Assembly (NCBI RefSeq): GCF_900106015.1
Contig: NZ_LT629797.1
Coordinates: 4,898,001 to 4,962,000, forward strand
Direction: 5' to 3'
Length of the DNA: 64,000 bases
DNA from: Pseudomonas sihuiensis
Lineage (GTDB): Bacteria; Pseudomonadota; Gammaproteobacteria; Pseudomonadales; Pseudomonadaceae
This document shows positions 18,132 to 27,825 of the stretch, piece after piece. A program made the translations under genes and the position numbers. Position 1 is the stretch's first letter. The number at the start of each line of letters is the position of its first letter. The notes below the pieces were generated by a model, which was given only the letters and a program-made list of their open reading frames with translations, did not search any database and was not told the DNA's origin.

Positions 18132-18193
18132 GGTGCAGCCAGGCATTTTTAAGGCTTTTTGCTGGTAAAAACCGCCTTTTACCGGGCTGCACC
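18132..18193. other. Nested inverted repeats between purD and retS
   Basis: Outer arms GGTGCAGCC (18132-18140) and GGCTGCACC (18185-18193) enclose an inner hairpin GGTAAAA/TTTTACC (18164-18183). Together they fill most of the 129-bp spacer between the purD stop and the retS start. This could be the purD terminator (A/T-rich inner arms) or a structured retS leader. Confidence 0.4.
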
Positions 18194-18200
18194 CTGTTTA

Positions 18201-19490
18201 TCAGTCCTCGCCGCGCTCGCGGGCGATCGCCCGATAGCCGATGTCGTTACGGTGGAACATGCCGTTCCAGCGAATCTTCTCGGCCAGGCGGTAGGCCTGC
18301 TGCTGGGCATCGGCAACGCTGGCGCCGATGGCGGTGGCGCAGAGTACGCGACCGCCAGCGGTGACGATCTGGCCGTCCTTCAGTGCGGTACCGGCGTGGA
18401 ACACCTTGCCGTCGAGCTTGGCGGCTTCATCCAGACCGTCGATTACATCGCCCTTGGCATAGTCGCCCGGGTAGCCACCGGCGGCCAGCACCACGCCCAC
18501 GGTCGGACGCGGGTCCCAGGTCGCTTCGACCTTGTCCAGCGCCTTGGCCAGGGCAGCCTCGACCAGCAGCACCAGGGAGCTTTCCAGACGGCACATGATC
18601 GGCTGGGTTTCCGGGTCGCCGAAGCGGCAGTTGAATTCGATGACCTTGGGCTTGCCCGCCTTGTCGATCATCAGGCCGGCATAGAGGAAGCCGGTGTAGA
18701 CGTTGCCTTCGCTGGCCATGCCGCGCACGGTGGGGTAGATCACCTCGTCCATCACGCGCTTGTGTACTTCGGCGGTGACTACCGGGGCTGGCGAGTAGGC
18801 GCCCATGCCGCCGGTATTCGGGCCGCTGTCGCCGTCGCCGACGCGCTTGTGGTCCTGGCTGGTGGCCATCGGCAGCACGTTCTCGCCGTCGACCATGACG
18901 ATGAAGCTGGCTTCTTCGCCGTCGAGGAATTCCTCGATCACCACGCGCGAACCGGCTTCACCGAAGGCGTTGCCGGCGAGCATGTCGCGCACCGCGTCTT
19001 CGGCTTCGGCCAGGGTCATGGCGACGATCACGCCCTTGCCTGCGGCCAGGCCGTCGGCCTTGATCACGATCGGTGCACCTTTCTCACGCAGGTAAGCCAG
19101 CGCCGGCTCGATCTCGGTGAAGTTCTGGTAGTCGGCAGTCGGGATCTTGTGACGGGCCAGGAAATCCTTGGTGAAGGCCTTGGAGCCTTCCAGCTGGGCT
19201 GCGGCAGCGGTGGGGCCGAAGATGTCCAGTTTGCGGCTGCGGAACAGATCGACCACGCCTTTGACCAGCGGCGCTTCCGGGCCGACGATGGTCAGTTGCA
19301 CGTTCTTCTCGGCGAAATCGGCCAGCTCTTCGATGGCCAGCACGTCGATGGCGACGTTCTCACACTTGGCTTCCACCGCAGTGCCGGCGTTGCCCGGGGC
19401 GACGAAGACCTTCTCGACGCGTTTGTCCTGCGCCACTTTCCAGGCCAGGGCGTGTTCACGACCGCCGCTGCCGATGATCAGTACGTTCAT
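18201..19490 (-). CDS. purD: Phosphoribosylamine-glycine ligase
   Basis: 429 residues, the standard length. Cytosolic ATP-grasp enzyme converting phosphoribosylamine and glycine to GAR in purine synthesis. The N-terminal [18 protein letters not shown] is diagnostic; the ATP-grasp part shows [25 protein letters not shown] and [13 protein letters not shown]. The start at 19490 has AGGAG 6 nt upstream. It lies 178 bp downstream of purH, the usual purHD pairing, but the spacer carries a REP unit and a 10-bp inverted repeat, so read-through may be partial. Confidence 0.97.
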   Translation of the reverse strand: MNVLIIGSGGREHALAWKVAQDKRVEKVFVAPGNAGTAVEAKCENVAIDVLAIEELADFAEKNVQLTIVGPEAPLVKGVVDLFRSRKLDIFGPTAAAAQLEGSKAFTKDFLARHKIPTADYQNFTEIEPALAYLREKGAPIVIKADGLAAGKGVIVAMTLAEAEDAVRDMLAGNAFGEAGSRVVIEEFLDGEEASFIVMVDGENVLPMATSQDHKRVGDGDSGPNTGGMGAYSPAPVVTAEVHKRVMDEVIYPTVRGMASEGNVYTGFLYAGLMIDKAGKPKVIEFNCRFGDPETQPIMCRLESSLVLLVEAALAKALDKVEATWDPRPTVGVVLAAGGYPGDYAKGDVIDGLDEAAKLDGKVFHAGTALKDGQIVTAGGRVLCATAIGASVADAQQQAYRLAEKIRWNGMFHRNDIGYRAIARERGED

Positions 19491-19506
19491 GGGGTTCTCC
19501 TGAGCG

Positions 19507-19634
19507 TTCCCGGATTTCATCCGGGCTACGTTCTACAAAATTCGAGGTCGCGATGAAGCCGGTAGATGCTAGGCGCCCCAGGTTTCGACAAGCGCAGTTG
19601 CCGACTGGCAATGAGCATTGGCGGAACCTGGGGC
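19507..19634. repeat. Single family A REP and a 10-bp inverted repeat in the purH-purD spacer
   Basis: TTCCCGGATTTCATCCGGGC begins at 19507 and runs to the GCTAC arm. Separately, GCCCCAGGTT (19575-19584) and AACCTGGGGC (19625-19634) are a perfect inverted repeat around 40 nt. Either could attenuate purH-purD transcription. Confidence 0.6.
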
Positions 19635-19668
19635 AACAACGCAGATGCCGGTTTCAGTGCGGCCGATT

Positions 19669-21276
19669 TTAGTGCCTAAAGTGGCGCATGCCGGTAAACA
19701 CCATGGCAATGCCGGCTTCGTCGGCAGCCGCGATCACTTCGTTGTCGCGCATCGAGCCACCGGGCTGGATCACCGCGGTGATGCCGGCCTTGGCGGCGTT
19801 GTCGATACCGTCGCGGAAGGGGAAGAAGGCGTCGGAGGCCATGACCGCGCCGGGCACCGGCAGGCCAGCGTGCTCGGCCTTGATGCCGGCGATGCGCGCG
19901 GAGTTGACGCGGCTCATCTGGCCGGCGCCGACGCCGACGGTCTGGCGGTTCTTGGCGTAGACGATGGCGTTGGATTTGACGAACTTGGCCACTTTCCAGG
20001 CGAAGATCAGGTCGTGGATTTCCTGCTCGTTCGGTGCGCGCTGGGTAACGATCTTCAGGTCGGACGCTGCGATCATGCCGATGTCGCGGCTCTGCACCAG
20101 CAGACCACCATTGACGCGTTTGAAGTCCCAACCCGCAGCGCGCTCGGCCGGCCATTCGCCGCATTCGAGCAGGCGCACGTTGGCCTTGGCAGCGACCACT
20201 TCACGGGCGGCGGCGCTGATTTTCGGGGCGATGATCACTTCGACGAACTGACGCTCGACGATGGCCTTGGCGGTTTCGCCATCCAGCTCGCGGTTGAAGG
20301 CGATGATGCCGCCGAACGCCGATTCGGTATCGGTGGCGTAGGCCAGGTCGTAGGCCTTGCGGATGCCGCCTTCGTCTTCCGGTACCACGGCCACGCCGCA
20401 GGGGTTGGCGTGCTTGACGATGACGCAGGCCGGTTTGACGAAGCTCTTCACGCATTCCAGCGCGGCGTCGGTGTCGGCCACGTTGTTGAACGACAGTTCC
20501 TTGCCCTGCAATTGGATTGCGGTGGAAACGCTGGCTTCGCCCTTCTTCGCTTCGACATAGAACGCCGCACTCTGGTGCGGGTTCTCGCCGTAGCGCATTT
20601 CCTGTGCCTTGACGAACTGGCTGTTGAAGGTGCGCGGGAAGGCGCCGCGACCTTCGGTGGACAGGGTGTCCGCCGCCTGGTCGATGGTGCCCAGGTAGTT
20701 GGCGATCATGCCGTCGTAGGCCGCGGTGTGCTCGAAGGCCTTGAGTGCCAGGTCGAAGCGCTGGGCGTAGCTCAGGCCGCCGGCCTTGAGCGAGGCGACG
20801 ATGCCGGCGTAATCGCCGGTGTTGACCACGATGGCGACGTCCTTGTGGTTCTTCGCCGCGCTGCGGACCATGGTCGGGCCGCCGATGTCGATGTTCTCGA
20901 TGGCGTCGGCCAGGTCGCAATCAGGCTTGGCCACGGTGGCTTCGAAGGGATAGAGGTTGACCGCGACCAGGTCGATCGGCTTGATGCCGTGCTCGTCCAT
21001 CACTGCGCCGTCCAGGGCGCGACGGCCGAGAATGCCGCCGTGGATCTTCGGGTGCAGGGTCTTCACGCGGCCGTCCATCATTTCCGGGAAGCCGGTGTAG
21101 TCAGCCACTTCCACCGCGGCTACGCCGTTGTCCTTGAGCAGCTTGTAGGTACCGCCGGTGGAGAGAATCTCGACACCGAGGGCGGCCAGTTCGCGAGCGA
21201 ATTCGAGGACACCGGTCTTGTCGGAAACGCTGATCAGCGCGCGGCGGACGGGCAGAAGGGTGGTCTGGTCGGTCAT
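19669..21276 (-). CDS. purH: Bifunctional AICAR formyltransferase / IMP cyclohydrolase
   Basis: 535 residues, typical. Catalyses the last two steps of IMP synthesis. The N-terminal MGS-like cyclohydrolase domain (about 1-195) shows [36 protein letters not shown] and [17 protein letters not shown]. The C-terminal AICAR transformylase has the catalytic KHANPCG motif and ends in [20 protein letters not shown]. The start at 21276 ([11 protein letters not shown]) is chosen for a GGA box 7 nt upstream over an ATG at 21288. It follows the fis terminator by 30 bp. Confidence 0.97.
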   Translation of the reverse strand: MTDQTTLLPVRRALISVSDKTGVLEFARELAALGVEILSTGGTYKLLKDNGVAAVEVADYTGFPEMMDGRVKTLHPKIHGGILGRRALDGAVMDEHGIKPIDLVAVNLYPFEATVAKPDCDLADAIENIDIGGPTMVRSAAKNHKDVAIVVNTGDYAGIVASLKAGGLSYAQRFDLALKAFEHTAAYDGMIANYLGTIDQAADTLSTEGRGAFPRTFNSQFVKAQEMRYGENPHQSAAFYVEAKKGEASVSTAIQLQGKELSFNNVADTDAALECVKSFVKPACVIVKHANPCGVAVVPEDEGGIRKAYDLAYATDTESAFGGIIAFNRELDGETAKAIVERQFVEVIIAPKISAAAREVVAAKANVRLLECGEWPAERAAGWDFKRVNGGLLVQSRDIGMIAASDLKIVTQRAPNEQEIHDLIFAWKVAKFVKSNAIVYAKNRQTVGVGAGQMSRVNSARIAGIKAEHAGLPVPGAVMASDAFFPFRDGIDNAAKAGITAVIQPGGSMRDNEVIAAADEAGIAMVFTGMRHFRH

Positions 21277-21306
21277 TTCACTATCCATCAGAGCGGGGAT
21301 ATCAGC

Positions 21307-21337
21307 AAAAAAGGCGGCTCATGCGGGCCGCCCTTTT
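21307..21337 (-). terminator. Rho-independent terminator after fis
   Basis: On the minus strand GGCGGC and GCCGCC pair around an 8-nt loop and are followed by TTTTTT. The flanking A-run makes it possibly bidirectional. It separates fis from purH. Confidence 0.85.
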
Positions 21338-21350
21338 CGGGAGTTCAGGG

Positions 21351-21671
21351 TTACAGCAGGTCGTACTGCTTGAGCTTCTTGCGCAGCGTACCGCGGTTCA
21401 GACCGAGCAGTTCGGAGGCCTTGGTCTGGTTACCTTTCACGTAATTCATGACGGTTTCCAGCAGCGGCGCTTCGACTTCGGTGAGCACCAGGTTGTACAC
21501 GTCGGTGACGTCCGCGCCCTCGAGATGGGCGAAGTAATTGTGCAGCGCCTTCTCCACGGCGCCGCGCAGGGTCTGGCCCTCTTCGCTCGGCGTGTTCAGG
21601 TGCTGTTTAAGGCTGGTGTTGTCACTCACGGGTGCAATTCCACTCACTAGGGTCTCTGTCATCAACGTCAT
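21351..21671 (-). CDS. fis: DNA-binding protein Fis
   Basis: 106-residue nucleoid-associated global regulator. The C-terminal helix-turn-helix is [20 protein letters not shown], near-identical to enterobacterial Fis, and the N-terminal arm is slightly longer than the 98-residue E. coli form, as usual in Pseudomonas. The start at 21671 ([11 protein letters not shown]) is supported by the ATGA overlap with the dusB stop and by GAGG upstream. The dusB-fis pairing is conserved across gammaproteobacteria. A strong terminator follows. Confidence 0.97.
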   Translation of the reverse strand: MTLMTETLVSGIAPVSDNTSLKQHLNTPSEEGQTLRGAVEKALHNYFAHLEGADVTDVYNLVLTEVEAPLLETVMNYVKGNQTKASELLGLNRGTLRKKLKQYDLL

Positions 21672-22666
21672 GCGGCCACCTCGTTTCCATCGTTGTGCCG
21701 TTCGCGGAAGAACGCGCGAACGTGGGCGCACTGTGCGTCCGTACTGTCCAGACGGTTGAATTGGGCGCGAAACTCCCTGGCGCCCGGCAGGGTTGCCAGA
21801 TACCAGCCGACATGCTTGCGGGCGATACGCGTGCCCATCAATTCGCCATAGAAGACGTGCACTGCAGCCAGGTGCTCTAGCAGAATGCGTTCCACTTCGA
21901 GCAGGCTCGGTGCCGGCAGGGTTTCGCCGGTACGCAGGTAGTGCTCGATTTCACGGAAGATCCACGGCCGTCCTTGGGCGGCACGACCAATGAGCAGGGC
22001 GTCGGCGCCAGTGGCGTCGAGCACGGCCTTGGCCTTCTGTGGAGAGTCGATGTCGCCATTGGCGAACACCGGAATCGATATCGCCTGCTTGATGGCAGCG
22101 ATGGTGTCGTACTCGGCTTCGCCGGTATAAAGGTCGGCGCGGGTGCGGCCGTGTACGGACAGTGCGGCAATGCCGGCATCTTCGGCGATTTTCGCCACGG
22201 TAATGCCGTTCTTGTTCTGGCGGTCCCAGCCGGTACGAATCTTCAGGGTCACCGGCACGTCCACCGCACCGACCACGGCAGCGAGGATTTCCCGTACCAG
22301 CGGCTCGTCACGCAGCAGGGCGGAGCCGGCGGCCTTGTTGCAGACCTTCTTGGCTGGGCAGCCCATGTTGATGTCGATGATCTGCGCGCCTAACTCGACG
22401 TTCTTGCGTGCTGCGTCGGCCATCATCTGCGGGTCGCCACCGGCGATCTGCACCGAGCGCGGCTCGGGATCACCGGCGTGCAGCAAACGCAGGCTGGACT
22501 TGCGGCTATTCCACAAGCGCACATCGCTGGTGACCATCTCCGACACCACCAGGCCGGCACCGAGACGGCGGCACAGCTGGCGGAACGGGCGATCGGTGAC
22601 GCCGGCCATGGGAGCCAGGATCAACCGATTGGGCAATGTGTAAGGGCCAATACGTGGGGCCGACAT
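21668..22666 (-). CDS. dusB: tRNA-dihydrouridine synthase B
   Basis: 332 residues. FMN-dependent reduction of uridine to dihydrouridine in the tRNA D-loop. TIM-barrel features are [19 protein letters not shown], the catalytic-cysteine region [27 protein letters not shown], and the FMN phosphate site [13 protein letters not shown]. The start at 22666 ([13 protein letters not shown]) has GGGA 7 nt upstream. Translationally coupled to fis by a 4-bp overlap. Confidence 0.95.
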   Translation of the reverse strand: MSAPRIGPYTLPNRLILAPMAGVTDRPFRQLCRRLGAGLVVSEMVTSDVRLWNSRKSSLRLLHAGDPEPRSVQIAGGDPQMMADAARKNVELGAQIIDINMGCPAKKVCNKAAGSALLRDEPLVREILAAVVGAVDVPVTLKIRTGWDRQNKNGITVAKIAEDAGIAALSVHGRTRADLYTGEAEYDTIAAIKQAISIPVFANGDIDSPQKAKAVLDATGADALLIGRAAQGRPWIFREIEHYLRTGETLPAPSLLEVERILLEHLAAVHVFYGELMGTRIARKHVGWYLATLPGAREFRAQFNRLDSTDAQCAHVRAFFRERHNDGNEVAA

Positions 22667-22869
22667 GGGGCGTCCCTGCTTGTTGGTGCGCAGTTGAGAC
22701 AAAGGGCGATCAACACCTGCCCTCCACTGTGTCCTCAGGGGAAACTGCGGTGGGTCGGTGCTCGCGAAAGGGTGGGCATGATACCCGCTCTGGATGACCG
22801 GATAAAGGTCGTTTTGAACAAATTCTGAACAGCTATGGGCTTATCGCCAGGAGTTAGTAAGGAAGGCCT

Positions 22870-22884
22870 GCGACCACGGGTCGC
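22870..22884 (-). terminator. Small hairpin after the DUF3426 gene
   Basis: GCGACC/GGTCGC with a 3-nt loop lies 13 nt downstream of the stop at 22897. There is no following T-run, so termination is uncertain. Confidence 0.3.
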
Positions 22885-22896
22885 GCCGTCTTCAGA

Positions 22897-24168
22897 CTAC
22901 TCGGGTGAGTGGAAGCTCAGGCTGTAGTTCACCGCGCGGGTGCCCGGGTCGAGGATGTCCAGCGAGATATGGATGGGCGTTTGCGGCGGCATTTCGCTCT
23001 GCCCGGCCAGCTCGCCAGCGAGGTATTCGCTGGGTTTGAAGCGGCGGCTGGCGACCAGCTGGCCGCCCAGATCGGCGAAGCGCATTTCCAGCAGCGGGAA
23101 GGGCTGGGCGAAGGGTGCGCGGTTGTAGAGGATGGCGTCGACGATCAGCGCGCCGGAGAACTCCGGGTGGCTGCGCACCACCAGGTTGCTGCTGCGAATC
23201 TGGCCGATATCGACTTTCGATGGCAATGTGCAGCCGATGTTCGGACACAGCTGTTCGAACCAGGGGCGATAACGCTCCTGACGCGCCAGTTCATCGAAGT
23301 TGTACGCGACGTACTGCGCCAGCAGGCCGCCTGCAGCCAACAGGTTGAGCAGGCCCCAGCCGAACACGCGCCCCCAGGCGATGCCCTGTGGCTGACGCCA
23401 TTCGAGTTGCAGAGGTTCGTCGTCCAGTTCGAACAGTCGTTCCTCGCGCAGGCCAGGCTCGTTGCGCGTCACTCTTGGCTGTTCACGCTCGTCGCGCGGG
23501 TCCTCGTCCTGTTGCTGCTCTTCGTCCGGCTCGTCGTCGAGATTACCCAGGCGCGGCTCGTCTGCTTCGTCGAGATCATCGGCGACTGGCTGTTTGCGAG
23601 TCGTGACGGATGGGGCGAGCTCGGCAGAGACCCTAGGCTCGGGTGCGGCAATCGGTTCGGGCTGTTCTTCAGCCGGTTGCAGTCTGAGGCTGTCGCGCTC
23701 ACGCTTCAGCGGCTCATCACGCTGCAGGGCTTCGGCCCAGGCTTCGTCATGGGCTTCTTCGGGTTCATCCGCGGCGCTGCTGGCGAAGTTCCCGGTGTAG
23801 TGGGGCGCCTGTTCCAGGGCGAGGAACTGCTGCGACAGCTGCTGCTCCTGCTCTTCCAGCTTGGCCAGCTCCTCGTCAAGGTCGAGGCTGTCCAGATCGA
23901 GGTCGTCGTGGATCCACAGCGTATCGTCAATCGGCCTCTTTGCCGGAGGCTTGCTGCCGACCTCGGCTTGAGCCTTGCTGACCTGGGTGCTTGGCGCTTT
24001 GGCTGGCGCAGCTGCTGCCGCGCGTGTGCCGAAGAGTTGCTCGGCAGCATTGAACACGTGCAGGCAGGCACCGCAGCGTACTGCGCCATGGGCAGCAGCC
24101 AGCTGTGCCTGGCTGACACGGAAGCTGGTACGGCAATGGGGGCACTGGGTGATGTGGCTTTCGCTCAT
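22897..24168 (-). CDS. Zinc-ribbon, DUF3426 single-pass membrane protein
   Basis: 423 residues of unknown function. The N-terminal MJ0042-type zinc ribbon has CPHC and CGAC separated by 18 residues. A long, very acidic low-complexity linker follows (about 60-290; LDLDSLDLDEELAKLEEQEQ, DEPDEEQQQDEDPRDEREQ). Then comes one transmembrane helix (GLLNLLAAGGLLAQYVAYNF), and the C-terminal DUF3426 domain (about 320-423; SSNLVVRSHPEFSGALIVD, PSEYLAGELAG) is probably periplasmic. Its place between prmA and dusB is the usual one in Pseudomonas. Linker length varies among homologues; this one is long. Start at MSESHITQCPHC; the ribosome site is weak. Confidence 0.88.
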   Translation of the reverse strand: MSESHITQCPHCRTSFRVSQAQLAAAHGAVRCGACLHVFNAAEQLFGTRAAAAAPAKAPSTQVSKAQAEVGSKPPAKRPIDDTLWIHDDLDLDSLDLDEELAKLEEQEQQLSQQFLALEQAPHYTGNFASSAADEPEEAHDEAWAEALQRDEPLKRERDSLRLQPAEEQPEPIAAPEPRVSAELAPSVTTRKQPVADDLDEADEPRLGNLDDEPDEEQQQDEDPRDEREQPRVTRNEPGLREERLFELDDEPLQLEWRQPQGIAWGRVFGWGLLNLLAAGGLLAQYVAYNFDELARQERYRPWFEQLCPNIGCTLPSKVDIGQIRSSNLVVRSHPEFSGALIVDAILYNRAPFAQPFPLLEMRFADLGGQLVASRRFKPSEYLAGELAGQSEMPPQTPIHISLDILDPGTRAVNYSLSFHSPE

Positions 24169-24307
24169 GCGCGGGTCCGGAAAATCCAAGCAGCTAGTCT
24201 AAAGGAGCGGCTTCAGGCTGCAAGCCACAAGCTGCAAGTAAGGGCAAAGCAGCCCGGCCTTCATCCGGGTTCGCTTGCAGGTTGCGGCCTTCAGTCTTAC
24301 CGCGTGC

Positions 24308-25186
24308 CTAGCGCTTGATGCCGCTGATGCGCACCCAGCCGTCCTTGGTGGCGGTCGGGTCGAGGTCGAAGGCGCCGGCATAGGCAGCGCGGACTTCCTC
24401 AGCCTGTTCGGCGAGGATGCCCGACAGCGCCAGGCGTCCACCGCCTTTGACCAGCGCAGTGATCTGAGGTGCCAGGGAAACCAGCGGGCCGGCGAGGATG
24501 TTGGCGACGACCACGTCCGCCGGCTGCTGCGGCAGATCGGCTGGCAGGTAGACCGGGAAGCGTGCCGGGTCGATGCCATTGCGCGAAGCATTGTCGCGCG
24601 AGGCTTCCAGGGCTTGTGGGTCGATATCGGTGCCCACCGCCTGCGGCGCGCCGAGCAGCAGGGCGGCGATGGCGAGGATGCCCGAGCCGCAGCCGAAGTC
24701 GAGCACGTTGCAGCCCTGCAGCTCCTGGTCGTCGAGCCATTCCAGGCACAGCGCGGTGGTCGGGTGGGTGCCGGTGCCGAAGGCCAGGCCCGGATCGAGC
24801 AGCAGGTTCACGGCGTCCGGCTCCGGTGCGGCATGCCAGCTCGGCACGATCCACAGGCGCCGGCCGAAGCGCATCGGCTGGAAGTTGTCCATCCAGCTGC
24901 GCTCCCAGTCCTGATCCTCGATGCGCTCGACATGATGCTCCGGCAGCGAGCCGCCACACAGCAGTTGCAGATGGGCGATCAGTGCGGTCTCGTCGGTGTC
25001 GGCTTCGAACAGGGCCAGCAGATGGGTGTGCGACCACAGTGGGGTGGTGCCCAGGTCCGGCTCGAAGATCGGCTGATCCTCGGCGTCCATGAAGGTCACC
25101 GATACGGCGCCTACTTCCAGCAGGGCGTCCTCGTAGGTTTCCGCCTGTTCGGGAGTGATGGCGAGACGGACTTGTAACCAGGGCAT
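24308..25186 (-). CDS. prmA: Ribosomal protein L11 methyltransferase
   Basis: 292 residues, matching the family. Trimethylates L11 at several positions using S-adenosylmethionine. The N-terminal substrate-recognition domain begins [20 protein letters not shown]. Further on are [20 protein letters not shown], the SAM motif [20 protein letters not shown] and the catalytic-loop motif [19 protein letters not shown] lies 6 nt before the ATG. Downstream of the accC terminator, so it is probably its own unit. Confidence 0.96.
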   Translation of the reverse strand: MPWLQVRLAITPEQAETYEDALLEVGAVSVTFMDAEDQPIFEPDLGTTPLWSHTHLLALFEADTDETALIAHLQLLCGGSLPEHHVERIEDQDWERSWMDNFQPMRFGRRLWIVPSWHAAPEPDAVNLLLDPGLAFGTGTHPTTALCLEWLDDQELQGCNVLDFGCGSGILAIAALLLGAPQAVGTDIDPQALEASRDNASRNGIDPARFPVYLPADLPQQPADVVVANILAGPLVSLAPQITALVKGGGRLALSGILAEQAEEVRAAYAGAFDLDPTATKDGWVRISGIKR

Positions 25187-25236
25187 GGCGGGCTCCCTTC
25201 GGGAGCGGCTGCAGGCGTCAGGCTGCAGGCCGCAGG

Positions 25237-25265
25237 AAAAAGAAAGGAGCGGCCGAGGCCGCTCC
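25237..25265 (-). terminator. Rho-independent terminator of the aroQ-accB-accC operon
   Basis: On the minus strand GGAGCGGCC and GGCCGCTCC form a 9-bp stem with a 2-nt loop, followed by TTTCTTTTT. It lies between accC and prmA. Confidence 0.9.
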
Positions 25266-25290
25266 GAGGTGGTACATCATAATCTGGCAA

Positions 25291-25332
25291 GCCTGAAGCC
25301 TGAAGCCTGAAGCCTGAAGCCTGAAGCCTGAA
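25291..25332. repeat. Heptanucleotide tandem repeat (GCCTGAA)6
   Basis: Six perfect head-to-tail copies of GCCTGAA begin two bases after the accC stop (25335-25337, minus strand) and lie just ahead of the accC terminator. A perfect heptamer array is likely to vary in copy number between strains by slippage. Confidence 0.95.
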
Positions 25333-25334
25333 GC

Positions 25335-26690
25335 TTAGTGCTTGTCCATACCCAGTTTCTTTTCCAGGTAGTGGATGTTCACGCCACCTTTGACGAAACC
25401 CTTGTCGCGCACCAGGTCGCGGTGCAGTGGCACGTTGGTCTTGATGCCGTCGACCACGATCTCGTCCAGGGCATTGCGCATACGGGCCATGGCTTCGTCG
25501 CGGTCCTTGCCGAAGGTGATCAGCTTGCCGATCAGCGAGTCGTAGTGCGGCGGTACGCTGTAACCGCTGTACAGGTGCGAGTCGACGCGCACGCCATTGC
25601 CGCCCGGGGCATGGAAATGCTTGACCTTGCCGGGGCTGGGCATGAAGTTGTCCGGGTCTTCGGCGTTGATCCGGCACTCCACGGAGTGGCCGAGGATCTT
25701 CACGTCTTCCTGCTTGATGGACAGCTTGTTGCCTGCGGCGATGCTGAGCATTTCCTTGACGATGTCGATGCCGGTGACCATCTCGGTGACCGGGTGCTCC
25801 ACCTGAACACGGGTGTTCATCTCGATGAAGTAGAAGCGACCATCTTCGTAAAGAAACTCGAAGGTGCCGGCGCCACGGTAGCCGATCTCGATGCAGGCAT
25901 CGACGCAGCGCTTGAGCACTTCGGCGCGGGCCTTCTCGTCGATCAGCGGGGCCGGAGCCTCCTCGATCACCTTCTGGTGGCGACGCTGCAGCGAGCAGTC
26001 GCGGTCATACAGGTGAATGGCGTTGCCCTGGCCGTCGGACAGCACCTGAACTTCGACGTGACGCGGGTTGCCGAGGAATTTTTCCAGATAGACCATCGGG
26101 TTACCGAACGCAGCACCGGCTTCGGTGCGGGTCAGCTTGGCCGACTTGATCAGATCTTCTTCCTTGTGCACCACGCGCATGCCGCGACCACCGCCGCCAC
26201 CTGCGGCCTTGATGATCACCGGGTAGCCCACTTCACGGGCGATGCGCAGGGCTTCTTCCTCGTCTTCCGGCAGCGGGCCGTCGGAGCCGGGAACCACCGG
26301 TACGCCGGTTTTGATCATGGCTTCCTTGGCCGACACCTTGTCGCCCATCAGGCGGATCACGCTCGCGGTCGGGCCAATGAAGGCAAAACCGGAGTTTTCC
26401 ACCTGTTCGGCGAAGTCGGCGTTCTCGGCGAGAAAGCCGTAGCCCGGGTGGATGCCCGTGGCGCCGGTCAGTTCAGCTGCGCTGATGATCGCCGGGATGT
26501 TCAGGTAGGACTGCGCGCCGGCTGCCGGACCAATGCAGACGGACTCGTCGGCCAGGCCCAGGTGCATCAGTTCGCGGTCGGCGGTGGAGTGCACGGCCAC
26601 CGTCTTGATACCCAGCTCCTTGCAGGCACGCAGGATACGCAGGGCGATCTCGCCACGGTTGGCGATAAGGACTTTTTCCAGCTTCTGCAT
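25335..26690 (-). CDS. accC: Acetyl-CoA carboxylase biotin carboxylase subunit
   Basis: 451 residues. ATP-dependent carboxylation of the biotin on AccB, first half-reaction of malonyl-CoA synthesis. Seen: [20 protein letters not shown], the glycine-rich ATP loop [30 protein letters not shown], and [19 protein letters not shown] with the catalytic Arg. GGAG lies 6 nt before the start at 26690. It lies 17 bp after accB. Downstream come the heptamer array and terminator. Confidence 0.97.
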   Translation of the reverse strand: MQKLEKVLIANRGEIALRILRACKELGIKTVAVHSTADRELMHLGLADESVCIGPAAGAQSYLNIPAIISAAELTGATGIHPGYGFLAENADFAEQVENSGFAFIGPTASVIRLMGDKVSAKEAMIKTGVPVVPGSDGPLPEDEEEALRIAREVGYPVIIKAAGGGGGRGMRVVHKEEDLIKSAKLTRTEAGAAFGNPMVYLEKFLGNPRHVEVQVLSDGQGNAIHLYDRDCSLQRRHQKVIEEAPAPLIDEKARAEVLKRCVDACIEIGYRGAGTFEFLYEDGRFYFIEMNTRVQVEHPVTEMVTGIDIVKEMLSIAAGNKLSIKQEDVKILGHSVECRINAEDPDNFMPSPGKVKHFHAPGGNGVRVDSHLYSGYSVPPHYDSLIGKLITFGKDRDEAMARMRNALDEIVVDGIKTNVPLHRDLVRDKGFVKGGVNIHYLEKKLGMDKH

Positions 26691-26707
26691 TGCAGGCTCC
26701 CCGGGCA

Positions 26708-27169
26708 TCAAACGATGGTGAACAGGGGCTGGTCGTACTCAACCGGCTGGCCGTTTTCCACCAGGATGGACTCGATCACGCCGCTGGCTTCGGCTTCGAT
26801 GTGGTTCATCATCTTCATCGCTTCGACGATGCACAGGATGTCACCCTTCTTCACGGTCTGACCGACTTCGACGAAGTTGCCCGAGGTCGGCGAAGCAGCG
26901 CGGTAGAAGGTACCGACCATCGGCGAGCGAGCAACGGTGCCGTTCAGTTTCGCGGCGGCGGCCGGGGCGGCTTCAGCGCCCGGAGCAGCTGCAGCGACAG
27001 GAGCAGCGACCGGAGCCGGTGCGGGCGCGTACATCGGCTGCGGGGCATAGGCCGGTTGCTTGCTGTGACGGCTGATGCGTACGGACTCTTCGCCCTCTTT
27101 GATCTCCAGCTCGTCGATACCGGACTCTTCCAGCAGCTCGATCAGTTTCTTGACTTTACGGATATCCAT
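26708..27169 (-). CDS. accB: Biotin carboxyl carrier protein of acetyl-CoA carboxylase
   Basis: 153 residues. The N-terminal [20 protein letters not shown] helix precedes an Ala/Pro-rich hinge (about 38-78). The biotinyl domain carries [12 protein letters not shown] with the biotin Lys at 119, and the protruding-thumb segment [18 protein letters not shown] marks true AccB. Operon aroQ-accB-accC, spacings 50 and 17 bp. Confidence 0.97.
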   Translation of the reverse strand: MDIRKVKKLIELLEESGIDELEIKEGEESVRISRHSKQPAYAPQPMYAPAPAPVAAPVAAAAPGAEAAPAAAAKLNGTVARSPMVGTFYRAASPTSGNFVEVGQTVKKGDILCIVEAMKMMNHIEAEASGVIESILVENGQPVEYDQPLFTIV

Positions 27170-27219
27170 GAATGGTCAACTCCCAGAGGTGAGGTAGGAC
27201 TTGTCTACCAGGCTACGCG

Positions 27220-27666
27220 TCAGGCGCGCCCGGCCAGTTGTTCGAGTGCCGCTTCCAGGGCCAGCCGATAACCGCTGGCGCCAAGGCCGCAGATCACCCC
27301 TACTGCAACGTCGGAAAAATAGGAGTGATGGCGGAAAGGTTCACGCTTGTGCACGTTGGACAGGTGCACTTCGATGAATGGGATGCTCACCGCCAGCAAT
27401 GCGTCACGTAATGCGACGCTTGTATGGGTAAAAGCGGCAGGATTGATCAGGATAAAGTCGACACCTTCACCCTTTGCGGCGTGAATACGGTCGATCAGTT
27501 CGTACTCGGCATTGCTCTGCAGGTACAGCAGATGATGGCCAGCCTCGCGGGCGCGCTGCTCCAGATCCTGATTGATCTCGGCGAGGGTGGTGGCGCCATA
27601 TTTGTCGGGCTCGCGGGTGCCCAGCAGATTCAGATTGGGGCCGTGCAGCACCAGTAGGGTGGCCAT
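27220..27666 (-). CDS. aroQ: Type II 3-dehydroquinate dehydratase
   Basis: 148 residues, a dodecameric shikimate-pathway enzyme. Active-site signatures: [17 protein letters not shown] with the catalytic-loop Arg and, a few residues on, Tyr in [44 protein letters not shown]. The AAGGA site lies 8 nt before the ATG. First gene of the aroQ-accBC operon with a matching sigma-70 promoter upstream. Confidence 0.97.
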   Translation of the reverse strand: MATLLVLHGPNLNLLGTREPDKYGATTLAEINQDLEQRAREAGHHLLYLQSNAEYELIDRIHAAKGEGVDFILINPAAFTHTSVALRDALLAVSIPFIEVHLSNVHKREPFRHHSYFSDVAVGVICGLGASGYRLALEAALEQLAGRA

Positions 27667-27698
27667 GGTCGCGTTCCTTGTTGTTCAGGCTGCGCAGG

Positions 27699-27727
27699 AC
27701 TATGCCGCAGCTGCGCGATGTCAGCAA
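27699..27727 (-). promoter_or_regulatory. Sigma-70-type promoter of aroQ-accB-accC
   Basis: On the minus strand TTGCTG and CATAGT are 17 nt apart, 33 nt before the aroQ start. Just upstream (27743-27758) lies a CTGCCG/CGGCAG hairpin of unknown role, possibly the end of the dsbD transcript. Confidence 0.55.
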
Positions 27728-27825
27728 TAGTCGACACGATGCCTGCCGTTTGCGGCAGAAATATGACTATAGCGTTGGTTTCGGTCGTTGCCAGGGCATT
27801 TGCTAAGAACGGGCGATGATCGCGT

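Noticed and set aside
25291..25332. CRISPR-like array
   Set aside because: The unit is 7 bp without spacers and there are no cas genes; it is a simple tandem repeat.
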